Shown: in pieces, positions 52,720 through 61,287 of the stretch
How the letters are laid out: the number at the start of each line of letters is the position of its first letter
How positions within the stretch are numbered: position 1 is the stretch's first letter
From: Limimaricola sp.
Lineage (GTDB): Bacteria; Pseudomonadota; Alphaproteobacteria; Rhodobacterales; Rhodobacteraceae
DNA: 64,000 bases
Reading direction: 5' to 3'
Assembly: GCF_016125575.1 (NCBI RefSeq)
Contig: NZ_WGLM01000004.1
Coordinates: forward strand, 126,501-190,500
Program-made: the position numbers and the translations under genes
The notes under the pieces: generated by a model
The model's database searches: none
What the model was told of the DNA's origin: nothing
What the model saw: the letters and a program-made list of their open reading frames with translations, nothing else

Positions 52720-53688
52720 ATGGCCCAACCAACCTCTCACCTCGACATTGCCCGCCGCGTGATCCGCGAAGAGGCCACCGCGCTGGGTGTGCTGGCCGAG
52801 GGGTTGGGGCCGTCGTTTGACGCGGCGGTCGAGCTGATCCTTGGCGCGCGGGGCCGTGTCATCGTCTCGGGCATGGGCAAGTCGGGCCATATCGCGCGCA
52901 AGATCGCCGCGACCTTCGCCAGCACCGGCACGCCCGCGCATTTCGTCCACCCCGCCGAGGCCAGCCATGGCGATCTGGGGATGCTGACCAATGGCGACGT
53001 GGTGATGGTCCTGTCCAATTCCGGCGAAACGCCCGAACTGGCCGATATCGTTGCTTATTGCAGCCGCTTCGGCATTCCGCTGATCGGTGTCGCCAGCCGC
53101 CCCGACAGCACCCTGTTGCAGCAATCGGACGTGGCGCTGGTCCTGCCAGCGCTGGGCGAGGCCTGCGGCACCGGCGTGGTGCCAACAACCTCGACCACGA
53201 TGACGCTGGCACTGGGCGACGCGCTGGCCGTCGCGCTGATGGACAGCCGTGCCTTCACCCCCGCCAATTTCCGCGACTTTCACCCCGGCGGCAAGCTGGG
53301 CGCGCGGCTGTCGAAGGTGCGCGACCTGATGCATGTCGGCGACATGCTGCCGCTGGTGCCGGCCGACACGCCGATGTCCGAGACCCTGCTGACGATGACG
53401 CAGCTTGGCTTTGGCGTGGTGGGCGTGACCGGCGCCGATGGCGGGCTGGACGGCATCGTGACCGATGGCGACCTGCGCCGCCACATGGAGGGCCTTCTGG
53501 GTCTGACTGCGGTGCAGGTCATGACGCGCGCGCCGCGCACCATCGGCCCCGACGCACTGGCCGAAGAAGCGGTGGCGGTGATGAACGACCGCAAGATCAC
53601 CTGCCTTTTCGTGGTCGACCCTGCCGGCAGCCGGCGGGCCATCGGCATCTTGCACATTCACGATTGCCTGCGGGCCGGCGTGGTGTGA
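52720..53688 (+). CDS. kdsD: Arabinose-5-phosphate isomerase (KpsF/GutQ family)
   Basis: A 322-residue protein with an N-terminal SIS domain (VIVSGMGKSGHIARKIAATF, VLSNSGETPELADIVAY, PTTSTTMTLALGDALAVAL) and two C-terminal CBS domains (around DLMHVGDMLPLV and QVMTRAPRTIG). It makes arabinose-5-phosphate for KDO synthesis. It is followed by lptC-lptA-lptB, the usual LPS gene order. Confidence 0.92.
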   Translation: MAQPTSHLDIARRVIREEATALGVLAEGLGPSFDAAVELILGARGRVIVSGMGKSGHIARKIAATFASTGTPAHFVHPAEASHGDLGMLTNGDVVMVLSNSGETPELADIVAYCSRFGIPLIGVASRPDSTLLQQSDVALVLPALGEACGTGVVPTTSTTMTLALGDALAVALMDSRAFTPANFRDFHPGGKLGARLSKVRDLMHVGDMLPLVPADTPMSETLLTMTQLGFGVVGVTGADGGLDGIVTDGDLRRHMEGLLGLTAVQVMTRAPRTIGPDALAEEAVAVMNDRKITCLFVVDPAGSRRAIGILHIHDCLRAGVV

Positions 53689-53694
53689 CGGCCG

Positions 53695-54315
53695 ATGGCC
53701 CTGTCACCCGAAAACCGGTATTCGCGTTTCGTCACATGGCTGAAGATACTGCTGCCGCTCGCGGCGCTGGCGCTGCTTTCAACACTGTTTCTGTTCGCCA
53801 AGCGCAGCACGACAGACGACAGCCTGCCCTATGCCGAGATCCAGCAACTGGCGCGCGACCCGCGGGTCACTCAGCCGGCCTATTCCGGCGTCTCGTCGCG
53901 CGGCGATTTGCTGCAACTGAAGGCCGAAACGGCGCGCCCGGTGGCCGATCGGCCCGGCGTGACGATGATCGACAAGATCAGCCTGCGCATCGACAGCCCC
54001 GATGGTAGCGACGTGGAACTGACCGGCGGCGCGGGCGAGATCGATTCAGCCGCCCGTATCGTCACGCTGTCGGGTGGCGCAACGCTGTCGGCGTCGTCGG
54101 GCTACACGGTGCAGACACCCGGCTTGCGGGTAGAGATGGATGCCGGCGTCCTGACCTCGACAGGAGCCGTCGAGGTGACGGCGCCTTTCGGCACACTCAG
54201 CGCCGGTGGGATGACGCTGACGACCGGGACACAGGACGCGGCGGGCAATGCAACGGGCCCAAGTCAGCAGATGGTTTTCAATCGTGGTGTCCGGCTGATA
54301 TACCAACCCAAATAG
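53695..54315 (+). CDS. lptC: LPS export system protein LptC
   Basis: A 206-residue protein with one N-terminal membrane anchor (about residues 16-35) and a periplasmic beta-jellyroll LptC domain. It relays LPS from the LptBFG extractor to LptA. The assignment rests on weak conservation plus its place between kdsD and lptA. Confidence 0.85.
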   Translation: MALSPENRYSRFVTWLKILLPLAALALLSTLFLFAKRSTTDDSLPYAEIQQLARDPRVTQPAYSGVSSRGDLLQLKAETARPVADRPGVTMIDKISLRIDSPDGSDVELTGGAGEIDSAARIVTLSGGATLSASSGYTVQTPGLRVEMDAGVLTSTGAVEVTAPFGTLSAGGMTLTTGTQDAAGNATGPSQQMVFNRGVRLIYQPK

Positions 54316-54329
54316 CGGAGTTTCTGGTC

Positions 54330-54818
54330 TTGATTTCAGCACGCGCCATTGCCTGCCTCGTCATGCTCGGCATTGCCGCGCCGGCCGTCGCACAGACCTC
54401 CACCATCAAACTGGGCACACTCAACGCGGACCCGACCGCGCCGGTTCAGATCACGGCCGATACGCTTAGCGTGGACCAGTCCAGCCGCACTGCCGTCTTT
54501 GACAAGAATGTGCGGATCGATCAGGGCGACCTGCATATCTCGGCGGGCCGGGTGCAGGCGACTTATGCCGAAGAGACCGGCCAGATTGCCCATCTCGTGG
54601 CATCCGGCGGGGTGACCTTCGCCACGCCGACGGAGGCCGCCGAGGCAGCAAATGCAGATTACGACCTGACGACGGGGCGGCTGGTGATGACCGGCAGCGT
54701 CCTGCTGACACAGGGTGCCAGCGCGATCACGGCGGACAGGATGATTGTCAACGTCAGTGACGGCAACGCGCAGATGGACGGCAACGTCAAGACGGTCTTC
54801 AACAGCAAGGCCAATTGA
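54330..54818 (+). CDS. lptA: LPS transport periplasmic protein LptA
   Basis: A 162-residue protein with a signal peptide (MISARAIACLVMLGIAAP..AVA) and an OstA-like domain: VQITADTLSVDQSSRTAVFD, then NVRIDQGDLHISAGRVQATY. The start is TTG 54330 with GGAG 10-14 bases upstream; ATG 54363 would shorten the signal peptide. It bridges LPS across the periplasm. Confidence 0.9.
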   Translation: MISARAIACLVMLGIAAPAVAQTSTIKLGTLNADPTAPVQITADTLSVDQSSRTAVFDKNVRIDQGDLHISAGRVQATYAEETGQIAHLVASGGVTFATPTEAAEAANADYDLTTGRLVMTGSVLLTQGASAITADRMIVNVSDGNAQMDGNVKTVFNSKAN

Positions 54819-54819
54819 G

Positions 54820-55581
54820 ATGGCCGCAGCCCCCCATCTGAGCGTGACCGAAGGCAGCGTTGGCCTGCATGTGCGCAACTTGCGAAAAAGCTATCGCAAA
54901 CGGCCTGTCATCCGCGATGTCAGCCTTGATTTGCAACGAGGTGAGGTGGTTGCGCTGCTGGGCCCGAACGGGTCGGGCAAGACCACGTGTTTCTACGTCA
55001 TCGCCGGGCTGATTCCGCCCGAAAGCGGGCAGGTGATCATCGACGGGCGCGACGCCACGGCGCTTCCGATGTACCGCCGGGCGCGGCTGGGCATCGGCTA
55101 TCTACCGCAGGAGATGTCGATCTTTCGCGGGCTTTCGGTTGAGGACAACATCATGTCGATCCTCGAAATTGCCGTACCTGACCGCACCGCGCGGCGCGAA
55201 CGCCTCGAAGACCTGCTGAGCGAATTTTCAATCGAACACCTGCGCGCCGCCCCCGCGCTGGCCTTGTCGGGCGGCGAACGGCGGCGATGCGAGATTGCCC
55301 GCTGTCTTGCCGCCGATCCGCGTTACGTGCTGCTGGACGAGCCCTTTGCCGGCGTGGACCCGATCGCAGTGGGCGAGATTCGGCACCTTGTCGCCGACCT
55401 CAAGAACCGTGGAATCGGGGTGCTGATCACCGATCACAACGTCCGCGAAACCCTCGAAATCGTGGACCGCGCGTATATCCTGCACGACGGTCAGGTCCTG
55501 ATGAATGGGACCGTCGACGAGGTGGTGCGCGACGAGAACGTGCGCCGGGTCTATCTCGGCCAAGGCTTTCGGATCAATTAG
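54820..55581 (+). CDS. lptB: LPS export ABC transporter ATP-binding protein
   Basis: A 253-residue ATPase. Walker A GPNGSGKTT, Q-loop in YLPQEMSIFRGLSVEDN, signature LSGGERRRCEIARCL, Walker B YVLLDEPFAGVDP and the H-loop in LITDHNVRETL. ATG 54820 is one base after the lptA stop. It drives LPS extraction together with LptFG, which are not in the window. Confidence 0.97.
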   Translation: MAAAPHLSVTEGSVGLHVRNLRKSYRKRPVIRDVSLDLQRGEVVALLGPNGSGKTTCFYVIAGLIPPESGQVIIDGRDATALPMYRRARLGIGYLPQEMSIFRGLSVEDNIMSILEIAVPDRTARRERLEDLLSEFSIEHLRAAPALALSGGERRRCEIARCLAADPRYVLLDEPFAGVDPIAVGEIRHLVADLKNRGIGVLITDHNVRETLEIVDRAYILHDGQVLMNGTVDEVVRDENVRRVYLGQGFRIN

Positions 55582-55600
55582 CGCTGTTGGCGGCGGGCGA

Positions 55601-55699
55601 TTGACAGCGGCGGGGTCCTGTCCCCAAATGGAAGGGATGACAAACCCGGTAACCCTCGCAGTTTCGGTGCTGGCAGGACCGCCAAACAGTCGGTTTGGC
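55601..55699 (+). promoter_or_regulatory. Possible promoter and leader hairpin before hpf
   Basis: In the 227-bp gap between lptB and hpf a perfect TTGACA (55601-55606) stands 17 bases from CCAAAT (55624-55629), a weak -10. Further on, GCCAAAC-AGTCG-GTTTGGC (55681-55699) forms a perfect 7-bp hairpin. Together they suggest hpf has its own promoter. Confidence 0.35.
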
Positions 55700-55808
55700 A
55701 AGGCACGAGAACCGGCTTGTCGTCACCCTTCCGCAGGACATAGCCACGGCCCGCCGCACTGCGCGGCGCCCGCGCAACCCTGCGGCCGAGCATGAAAAGG
55801 ACAACAAG

Positions 55809-56384
55809 ATGCGTTACCAGATCAGCGGCAAGCAGATCGATATCGGCGAAGCCCTGCAGACCCATGTGAAGACGGAACTTGGCGCGTCGGTGGACAAGTA
55901 TGCCGGGCGCCCGACCGAGGCCAACGTGGTCTTTTCCAAGTCCGGATTCGAGTTTGTCTGCGAGATCGTGGTGCACTTGTCGACTGGCCTGACCGCCCAG
56001 GCCAAGGCGCATGAGGCCGAGATCTATGCTGCATTCGACGCCTGCTGCGAGAAGATGGACAAGCAATTGCGCCGCTACAAGCGCAGGTTGAAAGACCATC
56101 ACAAAGATCGTTCGCAGCCGGTTGAACTTATCGACGCCGGCTCGTATATCCTCGCCCCGATGGAAGAGGGCGAGGACGACGGGCAACCGGCCGCAGCGCC
56201 GGTGATCGTGGCCGAAACAGAAACGAAGATCCCTTCGCTATCTGTTGGTGACGCGGTGATGCAGATGGAGCTGGCGCATGCCCCGGTGCTGGTGTTCCGC
56301 AACGAGAAGAACAGCGGGATCAACGTCGTCTATCGGCGCGAAGATGGAAATATCGGCTGGATCGACCCGCGGGGAAACCGCTGA
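55809..56384 (+). CDS. hpf: Ribosome hibernation promoting factor, long form
   Basis: A 191-residue protein: N-terminal HPF domain (MRYQISGKQIDIGEALQTHV, AYDACCEKMDKQLRRYKRRL-like region reading AAFDACCEKMDKQLRRYKRR) and a C-terminal dimerisation domain (LSVGDAVMQMELAHAPVLVF, NVVYRREDGNIGWIDP). Long HPF pairs 70S ribosomes into 100S dimers in stationary phase. AAAGGA precedes ATG 55809. The usual upstream neighbour rpoN is absent. Confidence 0.94.
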   Translation: MRYQISGKQIDIGEALQTHVKTELGASVDKYAGRPTEANVVFSKSGFEFVCEIVVHLSTGLTAQAKAHEAEIYAAFDACCEKMDKQLRRYKRRLKDHHKDRSQPVELIDAGSYILAPMEEGEDDGQPAAAPVIVAETETKIPSLSVGDAVMQMELAHAPVLVFRNEKNSGINVVYRREDGNIGWIDPRGNR

Positions 56385-56414
56385 TCCGGCTGTTGGCAAG
56401 ACAAGGGCAGGACG

Positions 56415-56879
56415 ATGGAACTGGCTCGGATACTCAAGCCCGACAGCGTGAAGGTGTTGGGTTCTTGCTCGAGCAAGAAACGCCTTTTCCACGAGATCGG
56501 CGATCTTGCCGAGCAGGTCTACGGCCTGCCCCCCGGCGCCATTGTCGAGGCGCTGATGGAGCGCGAGGCGCTGGGCCCGACCGGCGTGGGACAGGGCATC
56601 GCCCTGCCCCATGCGCGGCTGCCCAAACTCGACGCCGTTGCCGGGCTTTTCGTCCGGCTCGAAAAGCCGATGGAGTTTGATTCGATCGACCGTCAGCCGG
56701 TCGACCTGGTCTTTGCGCTGTTGGCGCCGCAATCTGCCGGCGTGGACCATCTGAAGGCGCTGGCGCTGGTCTCTCGCACGATGCGCGACGCCAATACCTG
56801 CACAAAATTGCGGTCGAACGCGAATCCTGCGACGCTTTACACAATTCTGACCGAGGCGACGACCAGCCAAGCCGCCTGA
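56415..56879 (+). CDS. ptsN: Nitrogen-related PTS IIA protein
   Basis: A 154-residue EIIA-fold protein. The phospho-acceptor His is in GIALPHARLPKLDAVAGLF. C-terminal region ALALVSRTMRDANTCTKLRS is typical. PtsN is the end of the regulatory PTS-Ntr chain that links nitrogen and carbon status to potassium uptake and other functions. It follows hpf by 30 bases, the common proteobacterial order. Confidence 0.93.
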   Translation: MELARILKPDSVKVLGSCSSKKRLFHEIGDLAEQVYGLPPGAIVEALMEREALGPTGVGQGIALPHARLPKLDAVAGLFVRLEKPMEFDSIDRQPVDLVFALLAPQSAGVDHLKALALVSRTMRDANTCTKLRSNANPATLYTILTEATTSQAA

Positions 56880-56901
56880 GCACCCGCCGGGAAGGAGGCA
56901 C

Positions 56902-57843
56902 ATGCCACACGACCACGGCAACCATGACCGGCATGGACATGGTCATGGGCACCACCACCACGCTCCCAAGGACGATAGGCAACTTGCCTGGGCCGTTGCG
57001 GTAAACCTTGGGCTGACACTGGCGCAAATCGCAGGCGGTATCGTGTCGGGGTCGCTCGCGCTGATCGCCGATGCCCTGCATAATTTCTCGGATGCCGCAT
57101 CGCTTGTGATCGCTTGGGCGGCACGGCGCATTGCCCGGCGCCCGGCTGATGCGGCGATGACGTTTGGCTATGCCCGCGCCGAGGTAATCGCGGCACTGAT
57201 CAACTACACCATCCTTGTGGTCGTGGGCCTTTACCTTGGCGTCGAGGCGCTGATGCGGTTTGCCGATCCGCAACCTGTCGACGGTCTGCTGATGATCGCC
57301 GTCGCGGGCCTTGCCCTGCTGGTTGATCTGGCCACTGCGCTGCTGACATGGCGGATGTCGCGCAACAGCCTGAACATGCGGGCGGCTTTCGAACACAACG
57401 TCGCCGATGCGATGGGCTCTGTCGCGGTGATCGTGGCAGGTATCGCGGTGATGATCGGCGGCTGGACGCTGGTCGACCCGATCGTCACGCTCGGCATCTC
57501 GGCCTACGTGCTGTGGATGGCGATGGACGGCGGGAGCGAGGCAATTCGCATCCTGATGATGGGCACGCCGCCCCGGCTCGACCCTGAAGAAGTCAGCGCG
57601 CAGATCATGGCGGTGCCGGGTGTCGACGGTCTGCACCACCTGCACTTGTGGCAACTGGGCGAGAACGATGCCGCCCTTGATGCGCATCTTGTCATTACCG
57701 AAGACCAATGGAACGGCGCCGATGCCATCAAAGACCGGGTTCGTACAGCGCTGGCGCGGCATCTGCAGATCCGCCATGCCACGCTGGAGATCGAACAGGC
57801 CGGACAGGGCTGCATCGACCCGCCCCGATTCTGCGACAAATGA
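56902..57843 (+). CDS. Cation diffusion facilitator metal exporter
   Basis: A 313-residue protein with a His-rich N-terminus (HDHGNHDRHGHGHGHHHH), six membrane segments and a C-terminal cytoplasmic domain (VDGLHHLHLWQLGENDAALD). The metal site residues are in ALIADALHNFSDAASLVIAW and AAFEHNVADAMGSVAVIVAG, the HxxxD pattern of Zn/Cd/Co exporters. Substrate is probably zinc. It follows ptsN with GGAAGGAGG upstream. Confidence 0.92.
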   Translation: MPHDHGNHDRHGHGHGHHHHAPKDDRQLAWAVAVNLGLTLAQIAGGIVSGSLALIADALHNFSDAASLVIAWAARRIARRPADAAMTFGYARAEVIAALINYTILVVVGLYLGVEALMRFADPQPVDGLLMIAVAGLALLVDLATALLTWRMSRNSLNMRAAFEHNVADAMGSVAVIVAGIAVMIGGWTLVDPIVTLGISAYVLWMAMDGGSEAIRILMMGTPPRLDPEEVSAQIMAVPGVDGLHHLHLWQLGENDAALDAHLVITEDQWNGADAIKDRVRTALARHLQIRHATLEIEQAGQGCIDPPRFCDK

Positions 57844-57854
57844 CCGCCCAAGTC

Positions 57855-57872
57855 TGTCAACCTGAGTTTACA
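57855..57872 (+). promoter_or_regulatory. PpsR/CrtJ-type site 1 upstream of bchG
   Basis: TGT-N12-ACA (TGTCAACCTGAGTTTACA), 37 bases before the bchG start. The TGT-N12-ACA palindrome is the known target of PpsR/CrtJ, the aerobic repressor of photosynthesis genes. Confidence 0.7.
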
Positions 57873-57889
57873 CTTGCCGGGTGACAAGC

Positions 57890-57907
57890 TGTCTCGCTAA
57901 ACTGACA
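57890..57907 (+). promoter_or_regulatory. PpsR/CrtJ-type site 2 upstream of bchG
   Basis: A second TGT-N12-ACA (TGTCTCGCTAAACTGACA), two bases before the bchG ATG and 35 bp centre to centre from site 1. Paired sites allow cooperative PpsR binding. It covers the place where a Shine-Dalgarno would be; none is visible. Confidence 0.7.
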
Positions 57908-57909
57908 GC

Positions 57910-58821
57910 ATGAGCACCGCTGACACCCTCGCGCCCGACCTGCCGCGCCGCTGGCCAGAACCGCGCGCGATGCTGCGGCTGATCAAGCCGGTCACGTGGT
58001 TTCCACCGATGTGGGCTTACCTCTGCGGTGCGGTCTCCTCCGGCGCCTCGCCCGGCGGGCATTGGGGGCAGGTCGTGCTAGGCGTGCTGCTGGCAGGCCC
58101 CGTCGTCTGCGGGATGAGCCAGGCCGCCAACGACTGGTGCGACCGGCACGTCGATGCCATCAACGAACCCGACCGACCGATTCCCTCGGGCCGCATCCCC
58201 GGCCGCTGGGGCCTGTGGATAGCGCTGGCGATGAGCGCGCTGTCGCTGCTGGTCGGCTGGCAACTGGGCCCCTGGGGCTTTGCCGCGACGGTTGCCGGCG
58301 TGCTGGCCGCATGGGCCTATTCGGCCGAGCCTGTGCGGCTGAAACGCTCTGGCTGGTGGGGGCCGGGCCTGGTGGGCCTGTCTTACGAAACCCTGCCGTG
58401 GTTTACGGGCGCTGCTGTGCTGGCCGCGGGGGCACCTGCGTGGCAGGTCGTGCTGGTTGCCCTGCTCTATGGCCTAGGCGCACACGGCATCATGACGCTG
58501 AACGATTTCAAGGCGCTGGAAGGCGACCGGCAGATGGGCGTCAACACGCTGCCCGTCACGCTGGGTCCCGAGCGCGCGGCGCGGCTGGCCTGCTGGATCA
58601 TGGCAGTGCCGCAGGTGGCGGTCATCGGCTTGCTGCTGAATTGGGGCAAGCCGCTGCATGCCGCCGGTGTCGCGGGCGTGCTGCTGCTGCAATTCGCGGC
58701 CATGCGCGTCCTGCTGCGCGACCCGCGCGCCAAGGCGCCTTGGTACAACGGCACCGGCATCGTCCTTTATATCAGCGGCATGATGATCACGGCGTTTGCG
58801 CTACGCCATTTGGGGGCCTGA
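57910..58821 (+). CDS. bchG: Bacteriochlorophyll a synthase (esterifying)
   Basis: A 303-residue UbiA-family membrane prenyltransferase that esterifies bacteriochlorophyllide with geranylgeranyl or phytyl diphosphate. The prenyl-diphosphate site is NDWCDRHVDAINEPDRPIPS, the second Asp motif NDFKALEGDRQMGVNTLPVT. It starts the bchG-PucC-like-bchP-idi run, with two PpsR-type sites upstream. Confidence 0.97.
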   Translation: MSTADTLAPDLPRRWPEPRAMLRLIKPVTWFPPMWAYLCGAVSSGASPGGHWGQVVLGVLLAGPVVCGMSQAANDWCDRHVDAINEPDRPIPSGRIPGRWGLWIALAMSALSLLVGWQLGPWGFAATVAGVLAAWAYSAEPVRLKRSGWWGPGLVGLSYETLPWFTGAAVLAAGAPAWQVVLVALLYGLGAHGIMTLNDFKALEGDRQMGVNTLPVTLGPERAARLACWIMAVPQVAVIGLLLNWGKPLHAAGVAGVLLLQFAAMRVLLRDPRAKAPWYNGTGIVLYISGMMITAFALRHLGA

Positions 58822-58822
58822 G

Positions 58823-60103
58823 ATGACATTGAACTGGGTCCAGATCTTCCGCCTAGGCCTTGTGCAGATGGCGCTGGGGTCCATCGTGGTGCTGACGACT
58901 TCGACCCTGAACCGGCTGATGGTGGTGGAATTGGCGCTGCCCGCCGTGCTTCCGGGGGCGCTGGTGGCGCTGCACTACTCGATCCAGCTCAGCCGCCCGA
59001 AATGGGGCTTTGCCTCGGACGCGGGGGGCGCGCGGACAAGGTTCATCATCGGCGGCATGGTGGTGCTGGCCTTCGGCGGGATGGGCGCAACGCTGGGCCT
59101 GATCGCGATGCAGATGTCCTTCTGGCCGGGGCTGGCGCTGTCTGTCGCCTCTTACGTGCTGATCGGGCTGGGTGTGGGCGCCTCGGGCACCTCGCTGCTG
59201 GCATTGCTGGCCACCGCCACCGCGCCGCGCCGCCGGGCCGCGGCCGCCACCATCACATGGCTGATGATGATCTTCGGCATCGCCGTGACGGCGGGCGTCG
59301 TGGGCGCCATGTTGGACCCCTATTCGCCCGCCCTGCTCATCCGCATTGTCGCATTGGTGGTGACCGGCGCCGTGGTGATGACCGTGCTGGCCGTCTGGGG
59401 CATCGAAGAACGGGTCGAGGCCGAGCGTGAACCGGACGCCACCCCCTTTCGGCAGGGTCTGGCCGAGGTCTGGGCAGAGCCGCGCGCGCGCCGCTTCACC
59501 ATTTTCATCTTCCTCTCGATGGTCGCCTACTTCATGCAGGAACTGATCCTCGAACCCTATGCCGGGCTGGTCTTCGGTCTGACGCCGGGCCAGTCCACCG
59601 GCCTGTCAGGCGCGCAGAATGGCGGCGTCTTTCTTGGCATGCTGACCGTCGGGATCGTCGCCACCGGGTTTCGCCGCGGCGTGCTGCGGTCCTGGGTGGT
59701 GGCGGGTTGTCTTGGCTCGGCCGCGTCGCTGGCGGCAATCACGCTGCTCGGCCCGCTGGGCCCCGGCGCGCCGCTGATGCCCGCGGTGATGAGCCTTGGC
59801 TTCTTCAACGGCATGTTCGCGGTGGCCGCGATCGGGTCGATGATGGCATTGGCCGGCGAAGGCCGTGGCCAGCGCGAAGGCACCCGCATGGGCCTGTGGG
59901 GCGCGGCGCAGGCCGTCGCTGCCGGCTTTGGCGGACTGACCGGTGCTGCCGCCGTCGATATCCTGCGCCGCCTTGTCCCCGACACGCAGGCCTTCGGAAC
60001 GGTCTTTCTGGCCGAGGCCGCGCTTTTCCTCGTCGCCGCCGTGATGGCCGCGCGCATCATGGACCGGACCCGTCCGGTCGCCACCCTGGTTCCGGGAGAA
60101 TGA
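58823..60103 (+). CDS. PucC-family (BCD) membrane transporter of the bchG-bchP operon
   Basis: A 426-residue protein with about 12 membrane segments of the BCD/PucC branch of the MFS (RLGLVQMALGSIVVLTTSTL, SRPKWGFASDAGGARTRFII). In related phototrophs an equivalent gene (often called bch2 or ORF428) lies between bchG and bchP and is thought to help deliver or assemble bacteriochlorophyll with antenna proteins. ATG 58823 is one base after the bchG stop. Confidence 0.92.
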   Translation: MTLNWVQIFRLGLVQMALGSIVVLTTSTLNRLMVVELALPAVLPGALVALHYSIQLSRPKWGFASDAGGARTRFIIGGMVVLAFGGMGATLGLIAMQMSFWPGLALSVASYVLIGLGVGASGTSLLALLATATAPRRRAAAATITWLMMIFGIAVTAGVVGAMLDPYSPALLIRIVALVVTGAVVMTVLAVWGIEERVEAEREPDATPFRQGLAEVWAEPRARRFTIFIFLSMVAYFMQELILEPYAGLVFGLTPGQSTGLSGAQNGGVFLGMLTVGIVATGFRRGVLRSWVVAGCLGSAASLAAITLLGPLGPGAPLMPAVMSLGFFNGMFAVAAIGSMMALAGEGRGQREGTRMGLWGAAQAVAAGFGGLTGAAAVDILRRLVPDTQAFGTVFLAEAALFLVAAVMAARIMDRTRPVATLVPGE

Positions 60104-60105
60104 CC

Positions 60106-61287
60106 ATGCGTTACGATGTCGTAGTCGTGGGAGGCGGGCCGGCTGGCGCAACCGCCGCCGAGGATCTTGTCCGCTCGGGCCACAGCGTGGCGCTGCTGGA
60201 CCGCGAGGGGCGGATCAAGCCCTGCGGCGGCGCCATTCCGCCCCGGCTGATCGCCGATTTCAACATCCCCGACGATCAGCTTGTCGCCAAGATCAACACA
60301 GCGCGCATGATCTCGCCCAGCGGCCGTCACGTCGATATCGGGATCGAGGGCGGGTTCGTCGGCATGGTCGACCGCAAGGATTTCGATCCGTTCCTGCGCG
60401 CCCGGGCCGAGGCCGCGGGCGCCATCCGCTTTACCGGCACCTTCGTGCGGATCGTGCGCGATGGCGAAGGCCCCGAGGTGATCTATCGCGACAAGGCGAC
60501 CGGCGAACAGCGCAGCCTGAATGCCCGTGTGGTCATCGGGGCCGACGGGGCCCGCTCGGACGTGGCGCGCGCCGAGGTGCCCGGCGGCGACAAGATTCCC
60601 TACGTCATCGCCTATCACGAGATCATCGAGGCCCCTGCCGCCTCTGCCATCTACGACCCGACGCGCTGCGACGTGGTCTATGACGGCGCGATCAGCCCCG
60701 ATTTCTATGGCTGGGTCTTTCCGCATGGCAAATCGGCCAGCGTCGGGATGGGCACAGGGATAGACGGTGTGGACCTCAAGCAGGCCACGGCCGATCTGCG
60801 CCTCGCCGCGGGGCTGGAAGGCTGCAAAACCCTGCGAAAGGAAGGCGCGCCGATTCCACTGAAACCGCTTGATCGCTGGGATAACGGACGCGACGTGGTG
60901 CTGGCCGGAGATGCCGCGGGCGTTGTCGCCCCGTCCTCGGGCGAGGGCATCTACTACGCGATGGTCGGTGGCCGGGTGGCCGCGACCGCCGCCGCGGCGC
61001 GGCTTGCCTCGGGCCGGGTCAAGGACCTTCAGCTTGCGCGCAAGCTGTTCCTGCGCGAACACGGGCAGGTCTTCCGGGTGCTGGGCGCCATGCAGAACGC
61101 CTATTACCGCAGCGACGAACGGCGCGAGCGTTTCGTTTCGCTCTGCCACGATCTGGACGTGCAGAAGCTGACCTTCGAAGCCTACATGAACAAGAAGCTG
61201 GTCAAATCGCGCCCGCTGGCGCATCTGAAGATCGGGCTGAAGAACCTTGCACACCTGACGCGGATCGTTTCGCCGCTTTACACATGA
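60106..61287 (+). CDS. bchP: Geranylgeranyl-bacteriochlorophyll reductase
   Basis: A 393-residue FAD protein. The N-terminal MRYDVVVVGGGPAGATAAED is the dinucleotide site, and PCGGAIPPRLIADFNIPDDQ is diagnostic for the ChlP/BchP family. It reduces the geranylgeranyl tail to phytyl. ATG 60106 was preferred over ATG 60100 because of the GGGAG spacing. It overlaps idi by ATGA. Confidence 0.96.
   Translation: MRYDVVVVGGGPAGATAAEDLVRSGHSVALLDREGRIKPCGGAIPPRLIADFNIPDDQLVAKINTARMISPSGRHVDIGIEGGFVGMVDRKDFDPFLRARAEAAGAIRFTGTFVRIVRDGEGPEVIYRDKATGEQRSLNARVVIGADGARSDVARAEVPGGDKIPYVIAYHEIIEAPAASAIYDPTRCDVVYDGAISPDFYGWVFPHGKSASVGMGTGIDGVDLKQATADLRLAAGLEGCKTLRKEGAPIPLKPLDRWDNGRDVVLAGDAAGVVAPSSGEGIYYAMVGGRVAATAAAARLASGRVKDLQLARKLFLREHGQVFRVLGAMQNAYYRSDERRERFVSLCHDLDVQKLTFEAYMNKKLVKSRPLAHLKIGLKNLAHLTRIVSPLYT

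Noticed and set aside
55700-55730. Possible sigma-54 promoter before hpf (GGCACG segment)
   Set aside because: The GC element is not at the required distance; the match to TGGCAC-N5-TTGCA is too weak.
59557-61254. Minus-strand frame of 565 codons
   Set aside because: Shadow of bchP and the PucC-like gene.
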